From the NCBI RefSeq assembly GCF_003265705.1, contig NW_020312787.1, positions 9,626,311-9,690,310 on the forward strand: a DNA stretch of 64,000 nt. The letters run 5' to 3'. Position 1 is the first letter of the stretch, and every line of letters begins with the position of its first letter. This DNA is from Callorhinus ursinus (taxonomy: Eukaryota > Chordata > Mammalia > Carnivora > Otariidae). Below, in pieces: positions 1 through 11,794 of the stretch. The notes below the pieces were generated by a model. The model was not told where the DNA came from and did not search any database. It saw only the letters and a list, made by a program, of their open reading frames with translations. Made by a program: the position numbers and the translations under genes.

Positions 1-45
1 GTGCACAATAGGCATGTGATAAATGTTATTTCTCTTCCCTTTTTG
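1..45 (+). repeat. L2 3' end, partial
   Basis: The window opens inside text resembling the L2 3' terminus (an AATAGGCATGTGATAAATG-type stretch, compare the family's 'cacatagtaggtgctcaataaatg' ending). It is too short for more than a tentative call. Confidence 0.35.
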
Positions 46-1713
46 GAAAATGTCATAATTGAAATAAAATATAAATGTGTTTTGAAAATGTAATAATACT
101 AAGGTGTTATTAGTCATAATGGCACCACGAGGCAGTAATCTTATTAAGAGTCATTGCTGTACTCCCACCTTGGTTTTTAAAGTCTATAAATTTGATCCTA
201 AGAACTACCAGTTATAGCTGCAGAGCAGTGAACTGTTGTGATATCTATAACAATAATTGTCAGTTTGGGGCTCTTTCTTTTTTCTTTTTGGATGAGAGAA
301 TAAGGGGTTGTAGAAATAAATGTTCAAGGAGCTGAGATTGAAAATTTAATATCAACTCATAAAGTAGAGGTTTCCATAAGCAAAAGCAAGATGGATGCCT
401 CATATTTCACAGAAAGAATTAAAGTTAAGGGGCAGATGTGGGACAGAATCCCTTATTGTATTACCAAAAAGAATAAAATGGATCCAATGGCTTTCTATTT
501 TTCTAACAAGCAATGGACCAGTGACAAGAAAGCTTGGATTACAAGGGTACAGAACAATGATCTAATTATTAAGCTCTTATAAACTTGAAGTTCATAAAAA
601 CGGAAGTTGAGAGATGTGGAAATGTATCACATGAAGTCCCAGGCACTGTAAAATCATTAATCTCTTCCAGGGCCAGTCTAGCCAGTAATAGGGTGGTGAC
701 TGGCAAACGCCCCTCATAGCTTTATGAATTCCAGGATACCTCATTTATCTGGAATTATGTTTCACAGGAATAAAAAAAAATTTCCGATAATTCAATTATG
801 CCTCTCCTGGAAGTAAAACTCTTTTTTATTTTAAAATAGTGGTTTAAAACCCAGGGTTCATGAATCAGTTCTAGGGGCTGAACTACCTAAAATTCTATGG
901 AAGATTTTGTGGGGTTTCCTCACGTGCATTCTTCCAAGGAGAGAATCCATATTTTTTAGACATTTTTCAAGATGGACTGTACTCCAAAAAAACCCCTAAG
1001 CACTACTGTTTCAAGCAATTTTTGAAGTAAATTTTCTGGAAGTGATCTTACTTCCCTATTTTACTTGCTACCTATTGGGAAAATGACCCATTTAGGGATA
1101 TTATTCTCCTATTAATTTGTCCTAGATTCCTATGATTTTGAAACCTTGTGTGTTACCTTTTTATGGTATTTCTGTCTCTTCCTTCCCTTTTGCCTTTTTA
1201 CCAGCAAGCTTACTTCTAGCAATTTCCCCCTGCCTACTGTAAAGTGGTTGGGAAATGAGATAACAGAGCCTGTTAGGATAACAGTAAATAGTCTTTTAGA
1301 GAGACTCTGTCCTATGAATAACTGTGTAGCTGTTAGTGAACAGACAGGAGGACAGCATTGAGCACAGACACACGAGGCCTCCCATAGCTCGGACTTGCAC
1401 CTGGTATACTCTTACTTCCACCCATCTTCCTCTGGCCACAGCAAATCACACGGGCAAGGAAAACAACCGGGAAGGGGAGTAGGTATATTCCTCCCAAAGA
1501 CAGCAAGTGCATATTTGCTGAACGATTACTTACTCGACCACAGTCTGCTTCTTTTTATCACTGAATTCATATTTTTAAAAAGAAAAATAACTATAGATCA
1601 ATCACCTTGCTATGATTTCTTGAAAGACAAATTAAGCATTCTAGTAAGCTTCAGAAACTTCCCGAAGCAAGGATTCTTTGTTGTTGTTCATTCAGAGATA
1701 TAGGTAATGGACC

Positions 1714-1770
1714 AAAACAAACAAACAAACAAAAAGCAAAAACAAATAAATAAATAAATAAAATAAAAAA
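1714..1770 (+). repeat. (AAAC)n/(AAAT)n simple repeat
   Basis: Consecutive AAAC units run into AAAT units. It may be the remnant of a retroposon tail, but no element body is recognisable upstream. Confidence 0.8.
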
Positions 1771-1897
1771 CTCTGTTTAATAACTGAAGGAAAAATTATT
1801 GCCAATGTTCCCTCAGCTGTGAAATTTGAAATCCAATTCTGAATCACAGTTTATGGATATTGTTGATCGAGTAGCTTTTTGAGCTCCCAAGCTGCAG

Positions 1898-1916
1898 TAA
1901 TCCCACAAGGGGCAGT
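1898..1916 (+). promoter_or_regulatory. CTCF-like motif
   Basis: The text CCCACAAGGGGCAG resembles the CTCF core (CCANNAGGGGGCAG-like), one G short in the central run. Motif only; occupancy cannot be judged from sequence. Confidence 0.25.
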
Positions 1917-2321
1917 TTGTTTGTTTGTTGTTTCAAATAATACCATCTGCTCTTAGCAATGTCTATCTGAAGTCCCCTTCTTTTCCATTATGACAGAGTC
2001 TTTGTGTAAGCAGAGAAATTTTGCCTTCCTAACTTATTCGCTGTGAGGGAAAAAGGGGCAGCCTTGGTGAGAATCACCACAGAGAGGCATTACCAGTCCT
2101 CCTCACTGCCTTAGGGACAGCTCTCATTCACTCTTCCAAAGAGCAACGAAAGTCGCTTTCTTTAATTTAGAACATCTCAAGGGAGAAATGCTCATGTTTT
2201 TGTGTACTTCCTGGCTTTTTGTTCTTTCTGGATGTAATTTTCTCTCTTAAAATAAGGACAATATGGCCTATGCCTTTAAGATTTAGTGAACAACCAGCCA
2301 AGGCAGGATACGGAATAACCT

Positions 2322-2530
2322 TGATGAGAAAGAGCACAGGGGTTGGTCTTCATTGGCCAAAATTTGAATTCTGGTGGCTATTAATGAGCTGTATGTCCTT
2401 GGGAAAGTGACCCAGCTTCTCTGAGCCAAGTCTCATTATCTCTAAAGAGAGTATGCTAATACCTCTCACAGCATTGTTGTGAGTTTCACACAAATTAGTC
2501 CGTAGGCACCTACAAAATGGAGGCTATTCA
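2322..2530 (+). repeat. MIR SINE
   Basis: A diverged MIR in the sense direction. It shows the 'gagctgtatgtccttggg' core, the 'ctctgagcc' and 'tcattatctctaaa' stretch, and a 'ttgttgtgag' 3' part in the family order. These are ancient mammal-wide tRNA-derived SINEs. Confidence 0.75.
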
Positions 2531-3440
2531 TCAGTGTGCGTGAGTAGGAGAAACTAGAAGAATTTTGATTCTAGAGAGCTTAAAATCCACGGAAGAATCA
2601 CCAAAATAAAATGAAGAATACCCTTTGATTCTAATCTTGGATGGCATCTGTACAAAATTAGACAGCAGAAGAGCAGAGAAGAGTGAGTTTCCAAACACCC
2701 AGATATTACAACAATTGTTCACAGTCATTGATTTTTTTTTACTTTTAAGTCTCAAAAGTTTCAAAAAGTTTAATTCAGACAACATAGTATCCCTTCTACT
2801 GATGTTAGATAGATGGGAGGGCTGGGAGAGAAGGAATAGAGTAACAAAGAAGGACAAATTTGCTACTGTTTTCAAGTTTCCAAATACTAGCTTTTAATGG
2901 AGAGACTATGTTTAACTCTATCATGAAAATTTCATCTTTGTAAAACAATGTAGAAATAAACTGTAAACAAAACATTAACTGTATTCTTGTTTAACATTCA
3001 AAGTAATTTTTGTCTAAAATAGAGATTTTGTAATAAGAGTAGTAATGAGTTAAGGCTTGTAAAGGTATGATGGAAAAATGCCTCTTCCGAATTATTTCAT
3101 AGACCTGCATGAGGACAAATGCTAGACTTCAACTAAAGATAGAGGTATTGAACACTAAAGTATTATGAATGCTGATACAGTCACCTCCTAAAAGCAAATA
3201 TCATTTACTTTACGTAGCTGCCCTAGATAGGAAAAAATACCATGAAATAGCGAAATGAAATAAGTAGAAATGGAAACACACATACAGCTCACTGTCAAAA
3301 CAACAAGGAAAGGGCACTGGTGATCTTCTTTCACTTAGTTTCATAAAGATATTTTTATTTATATCTTATTACATTTTATTTGTATTATATTTTCATATTT
3401 ATTTTGTATGTATATTTAAAAACCAGAGACATCTTGAAAT
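2531..3440. other. Unique AT-rich sequence
   Basis: No gene or clear repeat seen. Open frames on both strands at 2.53-2.9 kb overlap each other and have no recognisable motif. Confidence 0.55.
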
Positions 3441-3637
3441 AGCAAAGAAAACTTTACAGAACACTGCAACGTTCAAAAATGGGCTGGGGAAGTTGAAAGG
3501 AGAGCAACGTCTGATTGATGGTTAAATTACACAATGCTGTCACATCTCTGGTAACCAAAGGACATTTCTCCTTTGTGTTAAGAAACCTCTGCAGTGTTCG
3601 CAATAATAAATTCGTAGGTGGAATGTATAGCTGCGAA

Positions 3638-3656
3638 TTTTCACAAGGGGGCAGTC
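3638..3656 (+). promoter_or_regulatory. CTCF-like motif
   Basis: The text TCACAAGGGGGCAGTCTC fits the CTCF core well, with five G followed by CAG. It lies in unique, CpG-enriched sequence. Motif evidence only. Confidence 0.35.
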
Positions 3657-3974
3657 TCTCACTGAAATGTGAGCGCATCCTGTCTGCATCATCTGATTTC
3701 AATAAGAAACCGGCCCAGGGAGGCACATATTCTCCGCACAGCTTCTAAAGGAAAATTTATGCATCTATAAAATGTTGGATCAGCACAGCCGCTAAGTGGT
3801 GAGTAAAGGAAGGAAAAAGTCTTGCATAAAATTAAAAGCCCAGCATCACTAGATGGTCAGCCGTACAAATGTTGTGTGCTTTGAACACAAAACGTTTGTA
3901 GCGCGTGTGCTGGGCCCTGGGAACGTGGGCTGCTGTCAAGGTTTTTTAAGAGAGTCATAGTTTAGCCTCTTTTA

Positions 3975-4020
3975 TACACACACATACACGTGCACGCACT
4001 CACACACACACACACACACG
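3975..4020 (+). repeat. (CA)n microsatellite, imperfect
   Basis: A CA dinucleotide run interrupted by TACACGTGCACG, ending in a cleaner run of about nine units. Confidence 0.95.
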
Positions 4021-4716
4021 CTGAATTAAAAGCCACTGTGCGAGTCAACATTGTATAGTCGGGAAGGGATTAAAACAAGTAGGAATTGATTAATTCCTTA
4101 GGCTCTTAAACCCTCGGTTTAAACTGAGCCGAACGCTGTGGCTGGGCTGTTCCTCCGCGGCTGTGACTTCTGCGTGACCCTATCTATCCACCTATTGTTT
4201 TTCCTCTTTGCCACTCTTTCTATTGCGTTTTATATTCCTCAAGTGATCTCACCTAACAAAATCAACAGCCCTGACTCCGAGGAGAGTCGTGACTGTGTTT
4301 TTTTAACCGGGCTCTGAATGGTCTCAAAGCATGAGGCAGAGGCAATATTTGAAATGTGATACTGCCCCGTTCTCCTGCGCGCCAGCAGGCTGTCGTGTCC
4401 TATTGGGTCTGTGACGGTAACTGAGAGGTCCGACATCCCCGAGCAACTGGTGTGAACTTGTGTGGTCTGGGAACCTGGGGTAGAACCACGTTGGCTGGGC
4501 ACACTGTCACCTGGGACCCATCTGCAACACAAGGTGGCCATAGGGATGTTTGTGGAGACTTGGGGTTACTCCCAGCAGCCTGTAATGTGAACGGAGCTTT
4601 AAAAAGAGGGAAGAAAAGAAATCCACTAGACTAGAGGTGCGCATCCACGGGAACTCAGGCCCTCCCAATCAGTAATTCTTCAGTAAGGCAGAGGTCAGAA
4701 CTTGTGCCAATAGACA

Positions 4717-4910
4717 GCATGGCTGGGTGTGGGCCCTCTGGCCAGACTGGAGTTTGAATCCTGGCTCCGCCTACTGATTGCTGGCTGCCTGACTTTGGGC
4801 AGACTACTTGCCGTCTTTGTGCCTCGGCTTCCTCTTCCATAAAACGAGTGCTTTGAATAGTACCTGGCACATAAGAGTTCAATGAAAGTTAGCTATTATT
4901 ATTATTGTTG
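4717..4910 (+). repeat. MIR SINE
   Basis: A clear sense MIR: 'tttgaatcctggctccgcc', 'gctggctgcctgactttgggca', 'cttcctcttccataaaa' and 'gtacctggcacataagagttcaat' occur in family order. It ends in an ATT/GTT-rich tail. Confidence 0.9.
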
Positions 4911-4940
4911 TTGTTGCTGTTGTTGCTATTATTGTTATTA
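4894..4940 (+). repeat. (ATT)n/(GTT)n simple repeat
   Basis: Trinucleotide ATT and GTT units follow the MIR 3' end, probably expanded from its tail. Confidence 0.85.
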
Positions 4941-4964
4941 AGGATGCAAAGATGAGGGAAGAGG

Positions 4965-5121
4965 ACTTCAAATAAAGTCTCGGTTTCCCCATCTATAAGA
5001 GGAAGGAAGAGTAGAACCCCCTCTATAGAGAGGTATTATAAGATTTAAATGAGCTTCTATATGCAAAGTGCTTAGAATAAACTTGGCAAATAGTAAGTGC
5101 TCAATAAATTATTGTTATTAG
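4965..5121 (+). repeat. MIR SINE, 3' part
   Basis: A second sense MIR directly after the first: 'tttccccatctataaga', 'ttataagatttaaatgagc' and 'aatagtaagtgctcaataaa' match the 3' half of the family. Confidence 0.8.
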
Positions 5122-5540
5122 ATACATAAATAGCAGAAGTGCTACTCCCCACTCGCAGGAGCTAAAGAGGTGTTGTGAGAAATGAATATGTGTTCACTGC
5201 ACCATAGTCACCCACAATGTTCAATAAATGTCAATTCATTTTACTAGCTTGAGAATTCTGTTGCTTAGGTTGCTTAGTATCCATGCTTGTACTACTCCAG
5301 AGGGAAATTTTAACAATTGGGAAATAAGTTTACATATAATCACTTCCATAAAGCAGTGGGCTATTTTATGTCTTTGAGCTCCTTTGATAACCTGAAGTTA
5401 TCTATGGAATCTTACCCCTGAAAAAAGTGTATGTCTGCACACAATTTTGCAAACACATTCAGGGGTTTTTGTTTTGAAGCCCATCCAGGATTGTGTAGAA
5501 ATCCAAGGGCCTGGGGGCTAATAATTCCTGTAACATAGAA
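5122..5540. other. Unique sequence
   Basis: Nothing recognisable between the MIR pair and the first Can-SINE. Confidence 0.5.
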
Positions 5541-5734
5541 AAGAGCATAACTAGAGGTGCCTGGGTGGCTCAGTCAGTTAAGCGTGCGACTCTTGGTTTT
5601 GGCTTAGGTCATGATCTCAGGGTCGTGAGATGGAGCCTGGGTCAGGCTCTGTGCTTAGCGGGAGTCTGCTTGAGATTCTCTCTCCCACCCCCTCTGCCCC
5701 TCTCCCTGTTTGCTTTCTCTCTCTCTCTCTCAAA

Positions 5735-5769
<35 letters not shown>

Positions 5770-5782
5770 AGAGCATAACTAG
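5541..5782 (+). mobile_element. Can-SINE with 14-bp target duplication
   Basis: Body about 5555-5768. A tRNA-like head (CCTGGGTGGCTCAGTCAG holds the A-box-like part), a 'GGTCATGATCTCAGGGTC' middle, a CT-rich zone, then a long AAAT tail. The flanking copies of AAGAGCATAACTAG at 5541-5554 and 5769-5782 are identical. The middle ('ACTCTTGGTTTTGGC') marks an older subfamily than the SINEs near 38.5 kb. Confidence 0.97.
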
Positions 5783-5809
5783 CAGGGATGATGATGATTA
5801 TTTTTTTTA

Positions 5810-6715
5810 AAACTGGGATGATTCTTTTTTTTTTGACTGAGTCATCCAGAATTTATTCAAATGTATGATGTCATAAATGCTGCAATGCATTTGTTACTAC
5901 ATCATTTATTAGTGATTCTTTCTCTTATGTTGTATCAGTTTTATTTTGTTTTTTTCTTTCTTTTTTTAAATTTTGTTTTATTATATTATATTAGTCACCA
6001 TTCATTACATCATTAGTTTTTGATGTAGTGTTCCATGATTCATTGTTTGCATACAACACCCAGTGTTCCATTCAATATGTGCCCTCCTTAATATCCATCA
6101 CTGGGCTAACCCATCCCCCCACCCTCCTCCCCTCTAAATCCCTCAGTTTGTTTCTCATAGTCTCTCATGGTTCATCTCCCCCTCTGATTTCCCCCACCTT
6201 CATTTTTCCCTTCCTACTATCTTCTTCTTCTTTTTTTTTTAACATATAATGTATTATTTGTTTCAGAGGTATGGGTCTGTGACTCATCAATCTTACACGA
6301 TTCACAGCGCTCACCATAGCACATACCCTACCCAATGTCTATCACCCAGCCACCTCATCCCTCCCACCCCCCACCACTCCAGCAACTCTCAGTTTGTTTC
6401 CTGAGATTAAGAATTCCTCATATCAGTGTAATCATGTACTTGTCTCTGATTGACTTATTTTGCTTAGCATAATACCTTCTAGTTCCATCCACATCGTTGC
6501 AAATGGCAAGATTTCATTTTTTTGATGGCTGCATAATATTCTATTGTATATATATGCCACACCTTCTTTATCAATTCATCTGCTGATGGACATCTTGACT
6601 CTTTCCATAGTTTGGCTATTGTGGACATTGCTGCTATAAACACTGGTGGGCACGTACCTCTTCGGATCACTACATTTGTATCTTCGGGGTAAATACCCAA
6701 ACTGGGACGATTCTT
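5810..6715 (-). mobile_element. 5'-truncated L1 with probable 3' transduction
   Basis: A minus-strand carnivore L1: the end of ORF2, then the 3' UTR with its typical C-rich stretch near 6110-6210, reaching the normal 3' end near 5966. Beyond a first T-rich tract (5948-5967) lie about 110 bp of non-L1 sequence, then a second T run (5825-5834). Target duplications AAACTGGGATGATTCTT (5810-5826) and AAACTGGGACGATTCTT (6699-6715) differ at one base and bracket both parts. It is non-functional, with most of the element missing. Confidence 0.9.
6440..6698 (-). pseudogene. L1 ORF2 C-terminal remnant
   Basis: On the minus strand, an open frame of about 70 codons (6479-6700) includes YTIEYYAAIKK, the well-known motif near the C-terminus of L1 ORF2 protein (reverse transcriptase/endonuclease). 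Endonuclease and RT domains are absent through 5' truncation, so it cannot act. It belongs to the L1 described for 5810-6715. Confidence 0.9.
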
Positions 6716-6774
6716 AATACAGATTTCATTGGTAAGAATAAGGTTAGGAAGATGCCCCCAAAATCAGCATAGGC

Positions 6775-6975
6775 CCTTAACCTGTGGTTCCCAAACTGTT
6801 GGTGGTAGAAGCATAGTAACCTGGGATACTTATTAAAATTAAGATTCTTGAGCTATTCCACCAGTTTAGTTTAGTAGGTCTTGGGGGTGGTACAGTCCAG
6901 AAAACTGAATTTTAACATGTGCTTGGTTGATTTTGATGTTGGAGACCCTTAAAATACACTTAGAAAACTATTATG
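6775..6975 (+). repeat. MER5A-like hAT DNA transposon fragment
   Basis: The order 'gtggttcccaaactg', 'acctgggatacttattaaaa', 'ttagtaggtcttgggggtgg', 'ctgaattttaacatg' follows the MER5A layout. It is a short non-autonomous Charlie-group hAT relic, diverged and uninterrupted. Confidence 0.6.
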
Positions 6976-9521
6976 ATTGCTTTTCTGAGGTGATAAATTT
7001 AAGGTTGGAAACCATATTTGATTATTTACCTGTATTCCTCTACCCCGATATCTGGTAGAGTGCTCAAAAGATACAGTTTTATAGGTTCAATAACTGCTTA
7101 ATTATCTTATAATACAATGTGCTCTAAAGGCAATAATATAGACTCCAGTGGTCTTCATAGCTGTAATGAACATGCTTCTAGCCATGGCAATGTAGAAGGG
7201 CTTTGTGGTAAAGTGAACTCAAATTCATTTTGATCAGCTCTTCTCCTAGACATACAATAAGAGGATCAAGATAAACCCCTTTAGGCTGCATTCCTGTTTG
7301 GCAATTCTAATAGTGTTGGGAAACATTCTCTTCAAATGGACTTCGCTGTAGTGGGCTTACTTTGCCTAGTGTACTCCTGGTTTCTTAGATGTGCCCAAGG
7401 GCAGGGGTGGTGCTATTTCTTCTTTCCCTCTTGTTACACGAATGAGTTGTTAATGGCAGACCCTAAACAGAGCAAGGGATAAGTAAATATTGCCTTCTGA
7501 CCCTCTGAGGCAGGTGGGGGACAACAGCCTCTGTGATTGCTACAGAAACCCAGAGAGTACCTGCGGACTCAAAGCCATCAGACTCCAAAAAATCAGGTTT
7601 TCAGGGATCCAGAGCTGAGAATAGCTATTCACCTCAATTACACCAGGGTTTGTGTCTCTGAATACAACTGATATTGTAGATATTATTTACATATGAAACT
7701 GTTATTTTAAAATAATGAGAAGAACATTTGTACAAAGGAATTTTCAGGCATATTGTACCAGGCCATGTTTGGGATTCCTGTAAGCCTCATTACTTTTGAG
7801 CCTCAAATTAAATCCTTTGTTCCTACCTGAATGCAATTGCCTAAGGACTTCAATTTTTTTTTTTTTTTTTGATGGTGGTTATTTTTAAAATGGGCTTTAA
7901 AATGTCTGGAGTCTTAGGAGTATTGCACAGAAATGTAGGCAAACAAAAGGCAGAGTAATGTAAGATAGTATTTTAGGCAAATATATGGTAACATATGGAA
8001 AGCTTAAAAATGAACATTGGTGCTACCTGGCAGCGCACGTCCTGTGTTTCATTAAACCCCAAACATCTGAAAAACAATTTTTGGCATTCCTCATCTTTAA
8101 CTCCTAGAAGAATCTGCCTTCCTAGAAAAAGGCACTTAGAAGTATCACTTAGAAGTGACAGACAACACCATCCTTGGGCCTATGGGATCTGCTATGAGCA
8201 TTCAGCACCTGGAAAGGGAGGGATGGCAAGGGGCAAGTAATGAAGAAACTCAAGCCACTTTGAAAAATGAGCAGAGACCAGGTGAGCTGCCTTTCTGCCA
8301 AGGATGAAAGGATCTTTTTGAAAATGTGGTTCTGCATCAGTAATAATCCCAAGGGAATCCACGGTGTTTTTAAACAAAAGAGCACAAGTAAAATCTGACA
8401 CAGAGAACACATGGCCGTACAAGCCTCCCTAGATATTCACTCTCTTTGTTAAAATGACACCGATGAACCAGGAAAGATGATTAGAGCAGGTTTATTGAAC
8501 TGAGAGGAAGTGGGCCACAGTTGCACAGCTCTTATCTGAAGAGGTCAGTTGTGGCAGTAAGGAGAGGTACAGCCTCAGACATTTGTCTCTGGTGGGGTCA
8601 AATTATCAGTATTGGAAACAGTTGCCCAGAGGAACTATCTATTGTTCCACCAAAGTTGTGATCTTTCTGAAATGGGTAAAAATCAATGGGCTCATACACA
8701 AATCTTTCCCATTGTGAGCAGGTGACTATTCAGTCAGTCAGGCTCTTTCCAGGAAACAGAAGGCACCCCCACCGGGAAAGGATTACGGGTCTGGGGAGAG
8801 CTGGAGGTGTGTGGAAGGGCTGTCCTTGGAAGCCTGAGTGGGCCAGGGGCAGGGGAAATAGACAGCAGTCTTGCAGCCTTATGACCTTGACTGGTGAATC
8901 CCAGAAGGCAAGGCAGCTGATGGTCCTAGGACACGGAGCAAGGCAGAGTTGGGCAGGTAATGGATGAGGAGCAACAAGAAACAAACTAAGCAATGCAACC
9001 ATGCTTCAGGCATAACACACTAGAAGAGTGCAGTGTCTATACGCTATTATAAACCCAAACTTATAACAAATCATATTTATCCCCTCCCTTCTCTACCAGT
9101 CCTCATAATACACCCTCACTAGAAAGTCTGCTGAAGAATCTTAAAGCATTCAGGGTAGTATTTTATTTTGTCCAGTTGTTTTACCTTTCTTCTACCACTT
9201 GAGTAGAGCAGAGCATCCATGAACTTATATGTAGACTTTCCAGTCTACCTTTTGGTTTTCTTTGAGATAAATTCACTTGTAGCCAAGACTGCAAGGCCCT
9301 ACATTCTGGCCTTCGCCAGGCAACTAGCATGTTCCCATGACCACAGTTAATGATGCTGTTAAGATCTCGCAGCCAAAACTTGTTGAGTAGTTCCCTATGT
9401 TAGTATCTCAAAGAGGGTTATCACCTGGGACTTCATGTAGCAAATAAGAACTGAGATTTCAGGGCTGTTGTGGAGGTAGATAGCTGGCTGGTGAGAGGAG
9501 GAATGGGAGACTCCCTAACTG
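6976..9521. other. Mostly unique sequence, no gene seen
   Basis: A poly-T run at 7856-7870 has no recognisable element attached. Open frames at 8.0-9.0 kb occur on both strands at once and lack motifs. The stretch 8.46-8.97 kb, G-rich on the plus strand, could be an old LTR fragment, but I cannot assign it. Confidence 0.5.
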
Positions 9522-9850
9522 TTCAACATTTATGAGCTTCTGCTCAATGCTGGACAATTTGCTAAGTCCAAGGAGCACAAAGATATAAGATGTGGGGAAC
9601 AGGCAAGTACTTCAAGTTTTTGCAATTTAGTGTGGTAAGTGTTTTAAAAGGGAGATGAACAAAGTCCTACAATACCATGAAGTGGAACATCGGGGGACTC
9701 AAAGAAGGATTCACAGAAGAGATGATAAGTGAACCGGGTCATGAAGAAAGAGTTGGCATTTGCTAAGGATATGACCTGGGTAAAGATATATTTTGGGCCA
9801 GTGTGGCTATGACTAGTTGGGATAGGGTACTAGAAGAGAAGGTCAGAGAT
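9522..9850 (-). repeat. L2 LINE fragment
   Basis: In antisense, 'catttatgagcttctgctcaatgctgg', 'aaggagcacaaagatata' and 'gattcacagaagagatgataagtgaa' follow the typical antisense L2 3' region. Diverged. Confidence 0.6.
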
Positions 9851-11394
9851 GAAATATTCTGCATCCAATGGAAAAGCCTTCCTTAACTCTCATATTTTGG
9901 AGTTTCTTTAACACTTAATTTAAACATTTAATTTATATATGATGCAGATTTGATGTTAATTTCCAATCTCTCCTCATTTAGGAAATAAACATCTTTCATC
10001 TTCTTTGGTCGCTCTACCCCACTGTTCTTCCCTGCTCCATGCCAGTTGCATAAAAATTTAGTATTAATTTTGTAGAGAGTTGGTAATTGCTCAATGTTTA
10101 GAGTTGGATCTAAACTTAGACTTAGTTAGCCTTCATGCATCATCTGTCCCTTGCTCAGGCTATCGCTGTCACTAATTTACTATTGCACAGATTCATGCAC
10201 AGCTAGAACAGAAGAAACTTGGCTTTACTTCAGAATATATTCTGTGCAGCTTGTAAGCTGCTGTTCCCCAGGAAAGGTTAGTGTCTATGTTTTTTTCACT
10301 TTCCTCTCTCTAGTTATGCTTTGTTTTGTCAGTAAGGACAGGCTGAAGGAAGAGGGAAGCAATATAAGCAGCTCTTAATTTTGATGGAAAACAGAACAGG
10401 GTTCAGACTATTTCAAACCTGAAAGTAGAAGACAATATTTCTGCTATTTTAAGAAGTGGCCATCCCTTCACTTTATCAAGCTCTCATGACTCACGTGGCC
10501 TGAAACTTTTTCTTAGACCATTTCATGCTCCATAGGTTATGACAAGAATAACTTTATTTACATTGGATTTGTTTTTTATTTCATAGCAAGCAAATATGAA
10601 GGGAACCTAAAATACCCACTTAATAATTGCCTTTATTTATCCATTTTACTATCGTCATGGGCTAGCCATTAGCAGTGAAGAAAAAAAATTGTAAACCATG
10701 CTTAGGAAAGGTGGTCAATCTTAATTGACTCTAGGTTTTTATGATGAATGGACAGGTTAAAGTGACCCTTAAATTACCACTAGTGGGAGTCACGAAATGG
10801 GGTCATGAATATTTCAGTGCAAGAATGACATCTTTAAAAACATGTCTCTTTGGCAAAGTATGAAGCAATATTCCTTAATATAGCAAAATCAACTCCATTC
10901 TCTAAAGAGTGTTTACTCCAATCTCAAGCTAGGAAGCGATTTGTTGTGGATTTTTGTTATACTGTCAGATCTGGGTAGGAGTCTAAACAGCTTTCACTGT
11001 GTCATGAGCATGGGTATAATTACCCCACACCATCCCATTTTCTAACATACAGTCACAGATCAGACACCAGGATAGCAGGATTCGCCAGATCCTCCAGATT
11101 GTTCCTGTTGCCTCAGTTACTAATGTATGTGGGACAGACACTCCCCAGAACATTGCTATTTCTAAGAATAAGTTTCAATCATGCTATTTTAGGGAGATGA
11201 TGAAGATGAATACATAATCATTCATATTTCTTTACTGTGTTAGAATTTTTACTTAATCATAAGTATTCTGTAAAAAAGTGTGATGGGGAAGGTGGTCAGT
11301 TTTGGTTGACTCTAAATTTCTCTTATGAATAGATTTGAAAAGCTTTGAGGCCTATAAAATTTTAAAAATACAATCTGTGAATACATTTATTTTA
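9851..11394. other. Mostly unique sequence
   Basis: Part of 9.86-10.1 kb resembles L2 in the sense direction, weakly. Two related segments of about 50 bp at 10708-10757 and 11288-11337 are described in the findings. No exon-like frame. Confidence 0.45.
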
Positions 11395-11580
11395 TTTTAA
11401 TCCTCAAGTGATTCTGGGAATAAGACAGGGCAGTTATTTTTATCCCCATTTTCTAGATGAGGAAAATGAATCCCATAGGGCATAGGTGACTTGGTCAAGG
11501 TTGCACAAGAGAATGGGGCAACAGGAGCTTGAATTGTATTCCTTTGGCTCCAAGGCCCTCCTGTTCTTCCCCTTGTATTC
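11395..11580 (-). repeat. MIR SINE
   Basis: In antisense, 'atccccattttctagatgagga', 'gtgacttggtcaaggttgcac' and 'gagcttgaattgtatt' match MIR in reversed order. Confidence 0.8.
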
Positions 11581-11794
11581 ATTGAATAAAGATGGTATTC
11601 CTGATCCACTAGAGAAAGGGCATGGATGCTGAGCTGTCTCTCCAGAGGTGATGTGTTTAGGAGGACGCACACTCTCCTGGGGCTCCTGCTGACCAGTGGC
11701 CCACAGTGATGAGGAAACTTGAGTGTATTAGACTCTAGGCTGAGGTAAAGAAACAGAAGTCTGGTGCAAAAATCATGCCGGAGAAAGTTTATCA

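Larger units (their letters stand above)
46..2321. other. Unique AT-rich sequence, no gene seen
   Basis: No exon-like frame, young repeat or RNA gene is visible. The short open frames (about 60 to 100 codons) show no recognisable protein motif and look like chance. It holds a simple AAAC/AAAT repeat near 1.72 kb and a CTCF-like motif near 1.9 kb, listed separately. Confidence 0.6.
3441..4716. other. Unique sequence with more CpG than its surroundings
   Basis: From about 3.44 to 4.5 kb scattered CpGs (AACGTT, TTCGCA, GTAGCGCGTG, TCCGCGGC, CTCCTGCGCGCC and others) stand out in a CpG-poor window, and no repeat is recognised apart from a CA microsatellite. It does not reach the density of a classical CpG island. 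Overlapping short frames on both strands have no recognised motif. It could be a conserved regulatory stretch. Confidence 0.4.
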
